Shown here: positions 50,503 to 58,862 of the stretch, in pieces
How positions within the stretch are numbered: the first letter of the stretch is position 1
Layout: each line of letters opens with the position of its first letter
DNA from: Candidatus Amarolinea dominans
GTDB taxonomy: Bacteria; Chloroflexota; Anaerolineae; SSC4; Amarolineaceae
NCBI GenBank assembly: GCA_016719785.1
Contig: JADJYJ010000031.1
Location: 62,001-126,000, forward strand
Direction: 5' to 3'
Length of the DNA stretch: 64,000 nt
Notes under the pieces: generated by a model
What the model saw: only the letters and a program-made list of their open reading frames with translations
Told to the model about the DNA's origin: nothing
Databases searched by the model: none
Translations under genes and position numbers: made by a program

Positions 50503-52095
50503 TCAGGCAATCAGCTTGCCCGGATTGAGTAAGCCGTCCGGATCGAAGCGCCGGCACAGGTCGCCCAGCACGGCCATGCCCAATGCGCCTTTTTCCTGCG
50601 CCAGGTACGACTTGTGGTCCAACCCCACGCCATGCTGATGGCTGATGGTGCCGCCGTGTTGCAAGATCACCTGACTGGCAGCCTCTTTCAGCACCTGCCA
50701 GCGGCGCAGGGTCTCTTCTGGATCGGACGCGACCCGGTACAGATAGGTCGTGTAGACACTGGCGCCGCTGGGGTAGGTGTGCGAGAGGTGGGTGAAAACA
50801 TGCGTGCGCTCGCCGCTGTCCTGCAGGCCGCGGTGGAGTGTCGTGTCCAGGGCCGCAATCAGCGCGGGCGCCGTGGCCCAGTCGGTTACGGTCTCCACGG
50901 TATCCAGCGCGTAGCCCATGTCCCACAGGGTGTTGCGCAGATAGGGCGCCCGGAAACGGTTCTTGTGCCACTGCTGGCCGAAGGTGCGGCCCACATGGAC
51001 GCCGCCATGCTGCCGCGCCAGACTCAGGGCCACCTGGCGCGACAGCTTGACTTGCGCCTGCGAGCCGCTGAAGCCCAGGATCAACATGCACTTCTCGTCA
51101 CGGATACCGCTCACGGCCAGAAAGCGCGCCAGCGCCGCGATGAGGCGCCGGTGGCCGGCCAGGGCCAGGCTGGTTTGCGTCTCTACCGTGGTGCTCAGGC
51201 GCAGCATGGACAGGGGCGTCCGGGACTGCGCGATGGCACGCACGGCCGCCTGCCCGGACTCAAAGTCGGGGAAGAAGACGGCCCGGAAATCCTCGCAGGC
51301 CGCGACCGGCGTGATGCGCACCGTCGCCGTCGTCAGGATGCCCAGGCGGCCCTCGGAACCGAGCACGATCTCGCGCAGGTCTGGCCCCGCGGCCGAGGCA
51401 GGGAACGCGGGCAGATCCAGGACGCCAGCCGGCGCTTCCAGGTGGCCGCCGGCAAACAGGCGCTCGATGCGCCCAAAGCCCAGCGATTGCTGTCCGCTGG
51501 AGCGCGTCGCGATCCAGCCGCCCAGGGTGGAATACTCGAACGACTGCGGGAAATGTCCCAGGGTGAAGCCGCGGCCGCGCAGGTGCGTCTCCAGGTCTGG
51601 TCCGCTGATGCCGGCGCCAAAGGTCGCCAGGTGGTTGCGTTCGTCCAGGTGCAGCAGTCCGTTCAGACGCCCCATGTCAACCGTCACCACGGGCGCAGCC
51701 TCCGCCAGCGGGTTGATGTGACCGACCACGCTGGTGCCGCCACCGTAGGGAATCAGGCGTGTGCCGGTGGATTGCGCATAGGCGATGAGCGCGCGCACCT
51801 CGCGGTCGCTGGTGGGATAGGCTACGCCGTCAGGCAAGGCGCCCAGGCGGCCGCTGCGCAGGGCAATCCAGTCGGGCAGGCTTTGGCCGCGGCTGTGGCG
51901 CAGGCGGTCAGCGGGTTCATCGAAGACGAGGGGATGGGGAATCAGGCGCGAGCGCGGCAGCGCGGCCATGACTGCCGGCCAGGTTGCATCGCGCGGCCGC
52001 GTCCCTGGCCCCACCAAATCGCGCAGAAATTGCCCGGCTGCTTTGGGCAGCGGGTAGGTGATCGCGTCGTCACCCCAGCCATTCCAGCGTCGCAT
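50503..52095 (-). CDS. FAD-linked oxidase, alkyldihydroxyacetonephosphate synthase-like
   Basis: 530 residues from ATG 52095. FAD_binding_4 domain: 'GVAYPTSDREVRALIAYAQS', 'RLIPYGGGTSVVGHINPL', 'ATFGAGISGPDLETHLRGRG', 'LGHFPQSFEYSTLGGWIATR'. C-terminal FAD-oxidase_C with 'GGTISHQHGVGLDHKSYLAQ' and 'DPDGLLNPGKLIA'. The opening 'MRRWNGWGDDAITYPLP' and the 'GGTISHQHGVG' loop are typical of AGPS-like proteins, which make ether lipids, rather than of glycolate or D-lactate oxidase. Whether this bacterium makes ether lipids cannot be read from the window. Confidence 0.85.
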   Translation of the reverse strand: MRRWNGWGDDAITYPLPKAAGQFLRDLVGPGTRPRDATWPAVMAALPRSRLIPHPLVFDEPADRLRHSRGQSLPDWIALRSGRLGALPDGVAYPTSDREVRALIAYAQSTGTRLIPYGGGTSVVGHINPLAEAAPVVTVDMGRLNGLLHLDERNHLATFGAGISGPDLETHLRGRGFTLGHFPQSFEYSTLGGWIATRSSGQQSLGFGRIERLFAGGHLEAPAGVLDLPAFPASAAGPDLREIVLGSEGRLGILTTATVRITPVAACEDFRAVFFPDFESGQAAVRAIAQSRTPLSMLRLSTTVETQTSLALAGHRRLIAALARFLAVSGIRDEKCMLILGFSGSQAQVKLSRQVALSLARQHGGVHVGRTFGQQWHKNRFRAPYLRNTLWDMGYALDTVETVTDWATAPALIAALDTTLHRGLQDSGERTHVFTHLSHTYPSGASVYTTYLYRVASDPEETLRRWQVLKEAASQVILQHGGTISHQHGVGLDHKSYLAQEKGALGMAVLGDLCRRFDPDGLLNPGKLIA

Positions 52096-52182
52096 CGAGG
52101 CACCTCCTTGAGTTTGTCACAAGCGCCACTCCCCAGGATTCCGGCGCCGTGTCGGGTTGAGTGCGCATACCCGCGCGCGCCT

Positions 52183-53061
52183 TCATGGCGCTGGTTCCGG
52201 CGGCAAAATCTGCACGCGCAGCGCGGCCGCGGGTCGTACCAGGGGCAAAACCTCGATGCCGGCGCGTTGCAGCGCGGCCAACGTGAACCTGCGCAGGGCA
52301 GGGGCCACCTGTTCCTGTTTGCCAGGCAGGGTCTTGGCGGTCAGGCGCACAAGCACCGTGTCGTCCTGCACGCTCACGGGGCCAACGACCAGGGGTGTCT
52401 CCAACAGAGTGGTGCGCAGCGTTTCATCGGCAAAAGCAGCCTGCGCCGCCGCGTCCAGGGCTGCCAGCGCCAGGCGCAGGTCGGTGGCCAAAGGCAGGCG
52501 CGCTTCCACCACGGTGCGCGCCCAGCCGCGCGTGCGATTGGCCACCACTCGAATCTCGCCGTTGGGAACAACGTGCAGACGCCCGTCGCTTTCATCGCGC
52601 AGGTAGGTGGAGCGCAGGGTGATGCGTTCGACGCTGCCGCTCACGCCTGCCACCACGACCCCGTCGCCCACGCGGTAGAGATCATCGAGCAGGATCAGGA
52701 TGCCGGCGATGTAGTCCTTGATGAGCGTCTGCGCGCCCAGGGAGATAGCCAGGCCGGCCACACTGGCGCCGGCCAGCAGGGGCACCACGTTGATCCCCAG
52801 CGCGTTCAGGATCATGAAGACGGCCAGGATGATAACCAGCGCCTCGATGCCGCTGCGCCCGGTCTGCAACAGGGTATGCACCCGCATCATCTGCTGCCGA
52901 TCGCTCTCCGCGGCCTGCAAGCGACGGTCCGCGCGGCGTGCGAGCAGGCGCACCACGCGCAGCAGAATCAGGGTCAGCAGCACAATGACGCCGATGCGAA
53001 TGAGCGCGTCGCCCCAGAAAAAAGCAGAGGCCGGTAGAGAGCCGGGAAACAGAGTGGACAT
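52183..53061 (-). CDS. small-conductance mechanosensitive channel (MscS family)
   Basis: 292 residues. Membrane helices at ~20-40, ~72-92 and ~93-115; the pore-lining third helix is 'LLAGASVAGLAISLGAQTLI' followed by 'KDYIAGILILLDDLYRVGDG'. The MscS beta domain follows ('GSVERITLRSTYLRDESDGR', 'LHVVPNGEIRVVANRT'). Osmotic safety valve of the cytoplasmic membrane. ATG 53061 lies 7 bp after the Gfo/Idh/MocA gene stop, so co-transcribed with it. Confidence 0.88.
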   Translation of the reverse strand: MSTLFPGSLPASAFFWGDALIRIGVIVLLTLILLRVVRLLARRADRRLQAAESDRQQMMRVHTLLQTGRSGIEALVIILAVFMILNALGINVVPLLAGASVAGLAISLGAQTLIKDYIAGILILLDDLYRVGDGVVVAGVSGSVERITLRSTYLRDESDGRLHVVPNGEIRVVANRTRGWARTVVEARLPLATDLRLALAALDAAAQAAFADETLRTTLLETPLVVGPVSVQDDTVLVRLTAKTLPGKQEQVAPALRRFTLAALQRAGIEVLPLVRPAAALRVQILPPEPAP

Positions 53062-53068
53062 GGTCAGT

Positions 53069-54052
53069 TCACAGCCTCACCGGCCGGTTGCTGTGCGCCG
53101 ATTCCAGCAGCGCGGTGATGGTGGCTACGTTGCCGCGGCTTTCGGCCAGGCCGACACGCGGCGGCTTGCCCAACAGCACCGCGTCGGCCATATCCTCAAT
53201 TTCGCCGCGATACAATGGTTCGCCGGCGATCTTGATAACTTCGATGAGATCGTTCTTATGGCGCAGAATCAGCTCTTCGTTGGTCTGCGGTTTGAACGGC
53301 GCGGCCACCGTCAACGTGCGCTCACTGCCCGCGATTTCCATGAAACTACGAAAGGGCAGTTGAAAGGCCGAATCAACCTGGGCCAGCAGGCCGTTGGCAA
53401 AGCGCAGCTGACCGGCGAACAGCTCATCCACGCCGCTGGGACCGCTGACCTGCCAGCCAAACACCTCAACCGGTTCCGCGCCGGCCAGGAAGCGGGCAAA
53501 ACTGATGGGGTAGCAGCCCACGTCCCAGAGCGAACCGCCGCCCAGTTCAGGCAGCAGGCGCACATCCGAGCGGTTGGTCAGCAGGTAGCTGAAGGCGCCG
53601 CGCAGCAGGCGCATCTCGCCGACTGCGCCTTGTCCGATCATCTCTTTGACCCGCAGGGTCTGCGGATGATGCCGATACATGAAGGCTTCGGCCACCACAA
53701 CGCCGGCCTGCTGCGCCGCCGCGGTGATAGCATCCACATCGGTCACGGTCAGGGCCAACGGTTTTTCGCACAGCACATGCTTGCCGGCCTGCACCGCCTT
53801 GAGCGTCCATTCCGTGTGCAGGGCGTTGGGCAATGAATTGTAGATCACATCCACGTCAGGATCGGCCAGCATGGCTTCATAGCTGGCAAAGGTGCGAGGG
53901 ATCCGCCATTCTGCGGCATAGGCGGCGGCCCGGGCTGCGCTGCGGCTGGCCACCGCGGTCACCACATTACGCGGGGAGTGGGGCATGGCCGTCAGAATGG
54001 CCCGGTTGATGCGCGCGGTGCTCAAGAGGCCCCAACGCAAAATTCTTGACAT
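53069..54052 (-). CDS. Gfo/Idh/MocA-family oxidoreductase
   Basis: 327 residues from ATG 54052 with a strong GGAGGA site. Rossmann N-domain 'ILRWGLLSTARINRAILTAM', 'ADPDVDVIYNSLPNALHTEW', signature 'GKHVLCEKPLALTVTDVDAI' with the EKP lysine, then 'AEAFMYRHHPQTLRVKEMIG'. C-terminal alpha/beta domain: 'GGGSLWDVGCYPISFARFLA'. NAD(P)-dependent dehydrogenase of sugars or their derivatives, closest in pattern to xylose/glucose-fructose type dehydrogenases. Substrate unknown. Confidence 0.87.
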   Translation of the reverse strand: MSRILRWGLLSTARINRAILTAMPHSPRNVVTAVASRSAARAAAYAAEWRIPRTFASYEAMLADPDVDVIYNSLPNALHTEWTLKAVQAGKHVLCEKPLALTVTDVDAITAAAQQAGVVVAEAFMYRHHPQTLRVKEMIGQGAVGEMRLLRGAFSYLLTNRSDVRLLPELGGGSLWDVGCYPISFARFLAGAEPVEVFGWQVSGPSGVDELFAGQLRFANGLLAQVDSAFQLPFRSFMEIAGSERTLTVAAPFKPQTNEELILRHKNDLIEVIKIAGEPLYRGEIEDMADAVLLGKPPRVGLAESRGNVATITALLESAHSNRPVRL

Positions 54053-54072
54053 CGAATTCCTCCTTTTTCAGG

Positions 54073-55329
54073 TTACGATGACGGCGTTCTCTGCGCCAAA
54101 GGTTGCTTTCTTGCGCCAACGTCGTCCGGCCAGGAGACCGGACCTACAGAAATGGCTGTTTGCAGCGCCCGGATGACCTTGAGGTCGGTCACCGGAAAGG
54201 CATAGGCCGCCAATTCCTCTGGCCACGCCCAGGCCCACGCGGCCACGCCCAGGGCCTGCGGCTCTCCGTGCAGCAGACGGCAGTGAAATGCGTGCAGTGT
54301 GATGCGCAGGTGGGTGTAGGTGTGCTGAACAGCCGTCAATTTCTCGCCCACCTCGATAGCAATCCCCAGCTCTTCCATGATCTCGCGGCGCAGGCACTCT
54401 GGCAGGCTCTCGCCTGGCTCCTGCTTGCCGCCTGGAAACTCCCACAGCCCGCCCAACATACCGTGGGGTGGACGCTGCGCAATGAGCAAACGACCGTCGC
54501 CCTTCCAGATCAGGCCGCAGGTCACATCGAAGTAGGGCAGCGCCTTGCGCGGGGTGCGCACGGGGCGGCCGGCCTGCACGCCGCGTGCCTGCGCCAGGCA
54601 GTGGCCGGTCAACGGGCAGGCCAGGCAGGCAGGGCTGCGCGGCAGGCACACCGTGGCCCCCAGATCCATCAACGCTTCGTTCAGCGGGCCGGCCTGATCG
54701 TCCCGGTCGAGGGTCATGACCAGCGCTTCGCTCAGCGCCCACAAGCGCGCCTCGGTGGCAGCCTGCCCCAGGGGCGTGTCCACATCGAAGACACGACTCA
54801 GAACGCGCTTCAGGTTACCATCGAGCACGGCGGCGCGCTGACCGAAGGCCAGGCTCAAGATCGCGCCCAGGGTGGAACGACCGATGCCCGGCAGGCTGGC
54901 CAGCTCCGTCCGCGTGCGCGGAAGGTGGCCGCCCTGCTGCGCGACGACGATCTGTGCCGCCCGATGCAAATGGCGCGCACGGGCGTAGTAGCCCAACCCC
55001 TCCCAGGCTTTCAAGGCGTCGTCTGGCGGGGCCGCGGCCAGCGCCTCCACGGTGGGAAAGCGCGTCAGCCAGCGTTCGAAGTAGGGGATCACGGTACTCA
55101 CCTGGGTCTGTTGCAGCATGATTTCGCTGACCCAGGTCCGGTACGGGTCACGGCGGCCCTCGGCGTCCACGGTGCGCCAGGGCAACGAGCGCCCCTGGTC
55201 TTGCCCCCAGGCCAGCAGTCGCGCAGTCAGGGTCGCCGGAGAGGGAGGCTCAGACAGGGGAGCGGGAGGCAAGGGAGACAACGGAGACAACGGGGAAGCA
55301 ACGGAAGCGGGACGCACGCGCGGTGTCAT
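54073..55329 (-). CDS. mutY: A/G-specific adenine DNA glycosylase
   Basis: 418 residues. Removes adenine mispaired with 8-oxoguanine. HhH-GPD domain: 'LPWRTVDAEGRRDPYRTWVS', catalytic Glu in 'EIMLQQTQVSTVIPYFERW', helix-hairpin-helix 'LASLPGIGRSTLGAILSLAF' and Asp in 'AAVLDGNLKRVLSRVFDVDT'. A [4Fe-4S] motif C-x6-C-x2-C-x5-C ('CLPRSPACLACPLTGHC'). The C-terminal NUDIX-like domain ('LWEFPGGKQEPGESLPECLR') recognises 8-oxoG. The N-terminal ~30 residues are a Ser/Pro repeat encoded by GACAACGGA-like repeats. The last ~25 residues ('VGPVSWPDDVGARKQ') are encoded by a REP-like element. Confidence 0.95.
   Translation of the reverse strand: MTPRVRPASVASPLSPLSPLPPAPLSEPPSPATLTARLLAWGQDQGRSLPWRTVDAEGRRDPYRTWVSEIMLQQTQVSTVIPYFERWLTRFPTVEALAAAPPDDALKAWEGLGYYARARHLHRAAQIVVAQQGGHLPRTRTELASLPGIGRSTLGAILSLAFGQRAAVLDGNLKRVLSRVFDVDTPLGQAATEARLWALSEALVMTLDRDDQAGPLNEALMDLGATVCLPRSPACLACPLTGHCLAQARGVQAGRPVRTPRKALPYFDVTCGLIWKGDGRLLIAQRPPHGMLGGLWEFPGGKQEPGESLPECLRREIMEELGIAIEVGEKLTAVQHTYTHLRITLHAFHCRLLHGEPQALGVAAWAWAWPEELAAYAFPVTDLKVIRALQTAISVGPVSWPDDVGARKQPLAQRTPSS
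54117..54148 (+). repeat. REP-like palindromic element, copy 2, inside mutY
   Basis: 32-bp unit CAACGTCGTCCGGCCAGG... ending GGACCTACA. It is inside the reading frame of mutY and supplies part of its C-terminus ('GPVSWPDDV'). Stem GTCCGG...CCGGAC. Confidence 0.8.
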
Positions 55330-55338
55330 GCCAGCCCC

Positions 55339-55542
55339 TTAGCGGCCAACGGGGCTGAGCACGAAGAGTTGAAAGAACAGCCAGCTAATCAGAAAGAAAG
55401 CGCCAACAACCAACAGGATCGTGGTGCTGGACAGTTGACGTTTACGCCGCGGCGGTTCGGGCTTGGGCAGGGGGGTCTGGCAACGCCAGCACACCAGCTT
55501 ATCGTCTGGATTCCATGTCTTGCATTTGATACAATCAGCCAT
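55339..55542 (-). CDS. small zinc-ribbon membrane protein
   Basis: 67 residues. N-terminal 'CIKCKTWNPDDKLVCWRC' zinc ribbon (CxxC, CxxC), a Pro/Arg linker, and one membrane helix 'TILLVVGAFFLISWLFFQLF'. Nine bases upstream of mutY on the same strand, so probably one transcript. Function unknown; the type is common in Chloroflexota. Confidence 0.72.
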   Translation of the reverse strand: MADCIKCKTWNPDDKLVCWRCQTPLPKPEPPRRKRQLSSTTILLVVGAFFLISWLFFQLFVLSPVGR

Positions 55543-55729
55543 AACAGGTCACCTCATGCAAAGGCCTCACAGGTGCGGACTCGCAAAGGAAGGATAAACG
55601 ACAAAGACGCAAGATGCAAATCAGCGGGCCTGTGCAAATAGACTGCAAGCGGGCACGAATTGCGCCTGTTTCCTTAGGCGGAGAAGTGAAGTCTATTCCC
55701 GCGCTTGCAGTATAGGTCACAATCATGCA

Positions 55730-55760
55730 AAGACCGGGCCTGCGCGGCAGGCCCGGTCTT
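55730..55760 (-). terminator. intrinsic terminator of the PEPCK gene
   Basis: 14-bp perfect stem around a GCG loop. On the minus strand it ends in GGTCTTTG. It lies 45 bp after the PEPCK stop. Apart from it, the 55543-55804 gap shows nothing recognisable. Confidence 0.7.
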
Positions 55761-55804
55761 GTGGTCACTTCTCAGGTGCTGGGCGCAGGTCGGCGCTCAG
55801 CGCG

Positions 55805-57643
55805 TCAAGCAGACTTGGGCGTCCACTGCTCGGGCGATCGCCACAGGGCAGAGAGTATCAACTCGCGCATGAAGATCATTTCCTTGGGCAGGCGATCATA
55901 CAGCTTGATGAACAGTTCATCGTGTGACAGCATCTCCTGCTTCCACAGCTCGCGGTCAACCGACATCAATTCGGTGTACTGGTCGCGCGAGAAGTCGTCC
56001 ATGCCGCGCCAATCCAAATCCTCGTAGCGCGGCATCAGGCCCAACGGGCCTTCCACAGCAACGGCTTCGCCATTGGCGCGCTCCACGATCCACTTGAGGA
56101 TGCGCATGTTGTCGCCAAAGCCCGGCCAGAGGAAGCGGCCGCTCTTGTCGGTGCGGAACCAGTTGACACCGAAGATGAGTGGCGGGTTGGTGATGGTGCG
56201 GCCAAACTGCAGCCAGTGGTCGAAATAGTCGGCCATGTGGTAGCCACAGAAGGGCAGCATGGCGAACGGATCGCGGCGCACCTGGCCCACTTGCCCGGCC
56301 GCGGCCGCCGTGGTCTCTGAACCCATCGTCGCGGCCAGATAGACGCCGTAGTTCCAGTTGTAGGACTGCATGATCAGCGGAACCACGTTGCTGCGCCGGC
56401 CGCCGAAGATGAAGGCCTTGATCGGCACGCCGTTCGGGTTTTCCCACTCTGGGTCAATCACCGGGTTCTGATAGGCCGGCGCGGTGAAACGGGCGTTGGG
56501 ATGCGCGGCCTTGCGCCCTGAGTCAGGCGTCCAGGGCTTGCCCTGCCAGTCAATCAAGGAGGGAGGCGGCGTCTTGGTCATGCCTTCCCACCAAACGTCG
56601 TTGTCCGGCGTGAGAGCCACGTTCGTGTAGATGGTGTTGGCCTTGATGCTGGCCATGGCGTTGGGGTTAGTCTTCTCAGATGTGCCTGGCGCCACGCCAA
56701 AGTAGCCGGCTTCGGGGTTGATGGCGTACAACTGGCCGTCCGGACCAGGTTTGATCCAGGCGATGTCATCGCCCACCGTGGTGATCTTCCAGCCTTCGAA
56801 GGCCGCGGGCGGGATGAGCATGGCGAAGTTGGTTTTGCCACACGCGCTGGGGAACGCGGCGCCTACATAGGTCCTCTCACCGCTGGGCGCTTCGACACCC
56901 AGGATCAGCATGTGCTCGGCCAGCCAGCCTTCGTCGCGGGCCATGGTGGAGGCGATGCGCAGCGCCAGGCATTTCTTGCCGAGCAGGGCGTTGCCGCCGT
57001 AGCCGCTGCCATAGGACCAGATCGCGCGCTCTTCCGGGAAGTGTACGATATACTTCTGATCCTTGTTGCAGGGCCAGGACACATCCTTTTGGCCAGGCGC
57101 TAAGGGTGCGCCCACGGAGTGCATACACGGCACGAACTCGCCGTCTGTGCCCAGCACATCCCACACTGCCGCGCCCATGCGCGTCATGATGCGCATGTTG
57201 GCGACCACATAGGGTGAATCGGTCAACTCAACGCCGATGTGCGCAATGTAGGAGCCGAGCGGCCCCATGCTGAAGGGGATGACATACATGGTGCGCCCGA
57301 CCATGCTGCCGTCGAAGAGGCGATTGAGCGTCGCCTTCATCTCCGCAGGCTCGATCCAATTGTTGGTGGGGCCAGCGTCCTGCTTGTTGACGCTGCAGAT
57401 GAATGTACGGTCTTCCACGCGCGCCACATCGCTGGGGTCCGACAGGGCCAGGAAGCTGTTGGGGCGCTTCTCCTCGTTCAAGCGGACGAAGGTGCCCGCC
57501 TTCACGAGGGTCGCGCACATGGCGTCGTACTCGGCCTGGGAGCCGTCACACCAGTAGACGGCGTCGGGCTTGCACAGGGCAGCCATCTCGGCAACCCAGG
57601 TGCGGATCGTTTCGTGTTTCAGGTTCGATGGGTAGTTGAGCAT
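55805..57643 (-). CDS. pckG: phosphoenolpyruvate carboxykinase (GTP)
   Basis: 612 residues from ATG 57643, preferred because AGAGGA lies 5 bases upstream; ATG 57661 is the other option. Converts oxaloacetate and GTP to phosphoenolpyruvate. Kinase-1a loop 'GAAFPSACGKTNFAMLIPP' with the catalytic Cys, 'VGDDIAWIKPGPDGQLYAIN' (kinase-2), metal-site 'IWSYGSGYGGNALLGKKCLA', nucleotide contact 'FGVNWFRTDKSGRFLWPGFG' and 'NMRILKWIVERANG'. Length and motifs are those of the GTP-dependent enzyme. With pyruvate kinase in the window it completes the PEP branch point. Confidence 0.96.
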   Translation of the reverse strand: MLNYPSNLKHETIRTWVAEMAALCKPDAVYWCDGSQAEYDAMCATLVKAGTFVRLNEEKRPNSFLALSDPSDVARVEDRTFICSVNKQDAGPTNNWIEPAEMKATLNRLFDGSMVGRTMYVIPFSMGPLGSYIAHIGVELTDSPYVVANMRIMTRMGAAVWDVLGTDGEFVPCMHSVGAPLAPGQKDVSWPCNKDQKYIVHFPEERAIWSYGSGYGGNALLGKKCLALRIASTMARDEGWLAEHMLILGVEAPSGERTYVGAAFPSACGKTNFAMLIPPAAFEGWKITTVGDDIAWIKPGPDGQLYAINPEAGYFGVAPGTSEKTNPNAMASIKANTIYTNVALTPDNDVWWEGMTKTPPPSLIDWQGKPWTPDSGRKAAHPNARFTAPAYQNPVIDPEWENPNGVPIKAFIFGGRRSNVVPLIMQSYNWNYGVYLAATMGSETTAAAAGQVGQVRRDPFAMLPFCGYHMADYFDHWLQFGRTITNPPLIFGVNWFRTDKSGRFLWPGFGDNMRILKWIVERANGEAVAVEGPLGLMPRYEDLDWRGMDDFSRDQYTELMSVDRELWKQEMLSHDELFIKLYDRLPKEMIFMRELILSALWRSPEQWTPKSA

Positions 57644-57738
57644 AATTCCTCTATTCTGCATCGTGTGGCATAAGAATCCACGTCAAGTTGTCGTCCACTT
57701 TGGCAACCGGCCCCTGGCTGGTCAGCCAATACGCAGGT

Positions 57739-57780
57739 ATTCTACTCGATAGCTCTGGCGGCAGGTATGATACGTATCAT
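57739..57780 (-). promoter_or_regulatory. 14-bp perfect palindrome and -10-like box upstream of pckG
   Basis: ATGATACGTATCAT (57767-57780) is a perfect palindrome of the kind bound by GntR/LacI-type regulators. TAGAAT (57739-57744, minus strand) lies between it and the PEPCK start, about 96 bp upstream of ATG 57643. Confidence 0.45.
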
Positions 57781-57806
57781 CGTTCTCGTGTTGCGGGCGC
57801 AAGTCG

Positions 57807-58448
57807 TTACCCCTCGCGCCGGTACGGCTTGAGCAAGGCGGCGGGGTATGAGGCGTTGCGGCCGGCCAGAGCCAACGCGGCAATCGTAACCAGGTAGGGC
57901 AGCGAGAGCAAGAACTGATAGGGCACGTTGACGCCGATGGCGCGCAGCCGCAGTTGCAGGGCCTCCACACCACCGAAGAGCAGCGCGCCCAGCATGACCC
58001 GGCCTGGCTCCCAGTTGCCGAAAATGACAATGGCAATGGCTACCCAACCGCGGCCAGCCACGATGCCGAAGGTGGCGGTGCCCAGTTGGGCCAGCGAAAG
58101 GAACGCGCCGCCTGCCCCCATCAACGCGCCGCTGAGCGCCAGCGCGGCGTAGCGCACACGCCGCACATCAATGCCCACAGAATCGGCCGCTTCGGGATTT
58201 TCGCCCACGGCGCGCACCCACAGGCCGAAGGTTGTGCGGTACAAGACCCAGGTGCCCAGCGGCGTCAGCAGGAAAGCAACATAGGTCAGCCAATACTGCT
58301 CGAAGATAGGCGCCACGGGGCCGAGGGCCGGCAAGTGCGGCTGCTGAAATGGCGTCATGGCGGGCGGGTTGGCGCTGCCCTTGAAGAGCACGCGAAAGAT
58401 GAAAAGCGCCAGGCCCGAAGTCAACAGGGTCAGGCCCAGGCCCGACAC
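57807..58448 (-). pseudogene. 5'-truncated ABC transporter permease (nucleoside/simple-sugar, BMP-type)
   Basis: 213 residues remain of a permease family usually near 300. The preserved part begins at 'NQHVSGLGLTLLTSGLALFI', which in full-length homologues is well inside the protein, and continues through the conserved 'VLYRTTFGLWVRAVGENPEA' and 'ADSVGIDVRRVRYAALALSG' to the end. The first three or so helices and the normal start are missing. Just upstream, ATG 58485 with GGAGGA starts a different frame ('MDYAKLLEDS...'), as if another gene's start had been joined to the permease by deletion. No ATPase or binding-protein partner is in the window. Probably non-functional. Confidence 0.7.
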
Positions 58449-58672
58449 GTGCTGATTGAGTCTTCGAGCAGCTTGGCGTAATCCATCTCGATTCCTCCAT
58501 TTTCCAATGATTTCCAGCCATTTTCAGGCCATTCCAAACTATTCTTGGGATGCAGACGATCACTGACAACGAACAGATCTGAATCATAGACAGAGAGCGG
58601 GGAGGTCACAAACAGTGGGTGCCATGAATTATAGCAAGGATTGCATCTGCGTCAATTCGGTCGGCCAAGCGT

Positions 58673-58848
58673 CAGCAGTTCCAAATGTAGCACACATTCA
58701 ACCACAAAAAGCACATGCGGGGGTTGGTGAACACAAAGAAACGGCAGATCAGGCGCAAATCGGCAACTTCTCTGCGTTCTTTGTGATCTCTGCGTTTTCG
58801 GAGAAAACGCATCTGTGGTAAAAAACCAGGCTACATTTGGAACTGCTG
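58673..58848. mobile_element. MITE-like element, copy 2 (176 bp, 18-bp terminal inverted repeats, 9-bp target duplication)
   Basis: Ends are exact inverted repeats CAGCAGTTCCAAATGTAG (58673-58690) and its complement (58831-58848). It is flanked by the direct repeat GCCAAGCGT at 58664-58672 and 58849-58857. Same ends as the element at 15026-15518, but a different interior, here with 'TCTCTGCG'-type short repeats and no gene. It is inserted 14 bp beyond the stop codon of the methyltransferase at 58863-59630. The rest of the 58449-58862 gap shows only imperfect CCATTTTC/CCATTCC repeats at 58494-58535. Confidence 0.75.
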
Positions 58849-58862
58849 GCCAAGCGTCCGGT

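Noticed and set aside
50614..53037. 807-residue plus-strand frame
   Set aside because: Antisense to the AGPS-like and MscS genes, Gln/Arg/Ala-rich, no domain or ribosome site.
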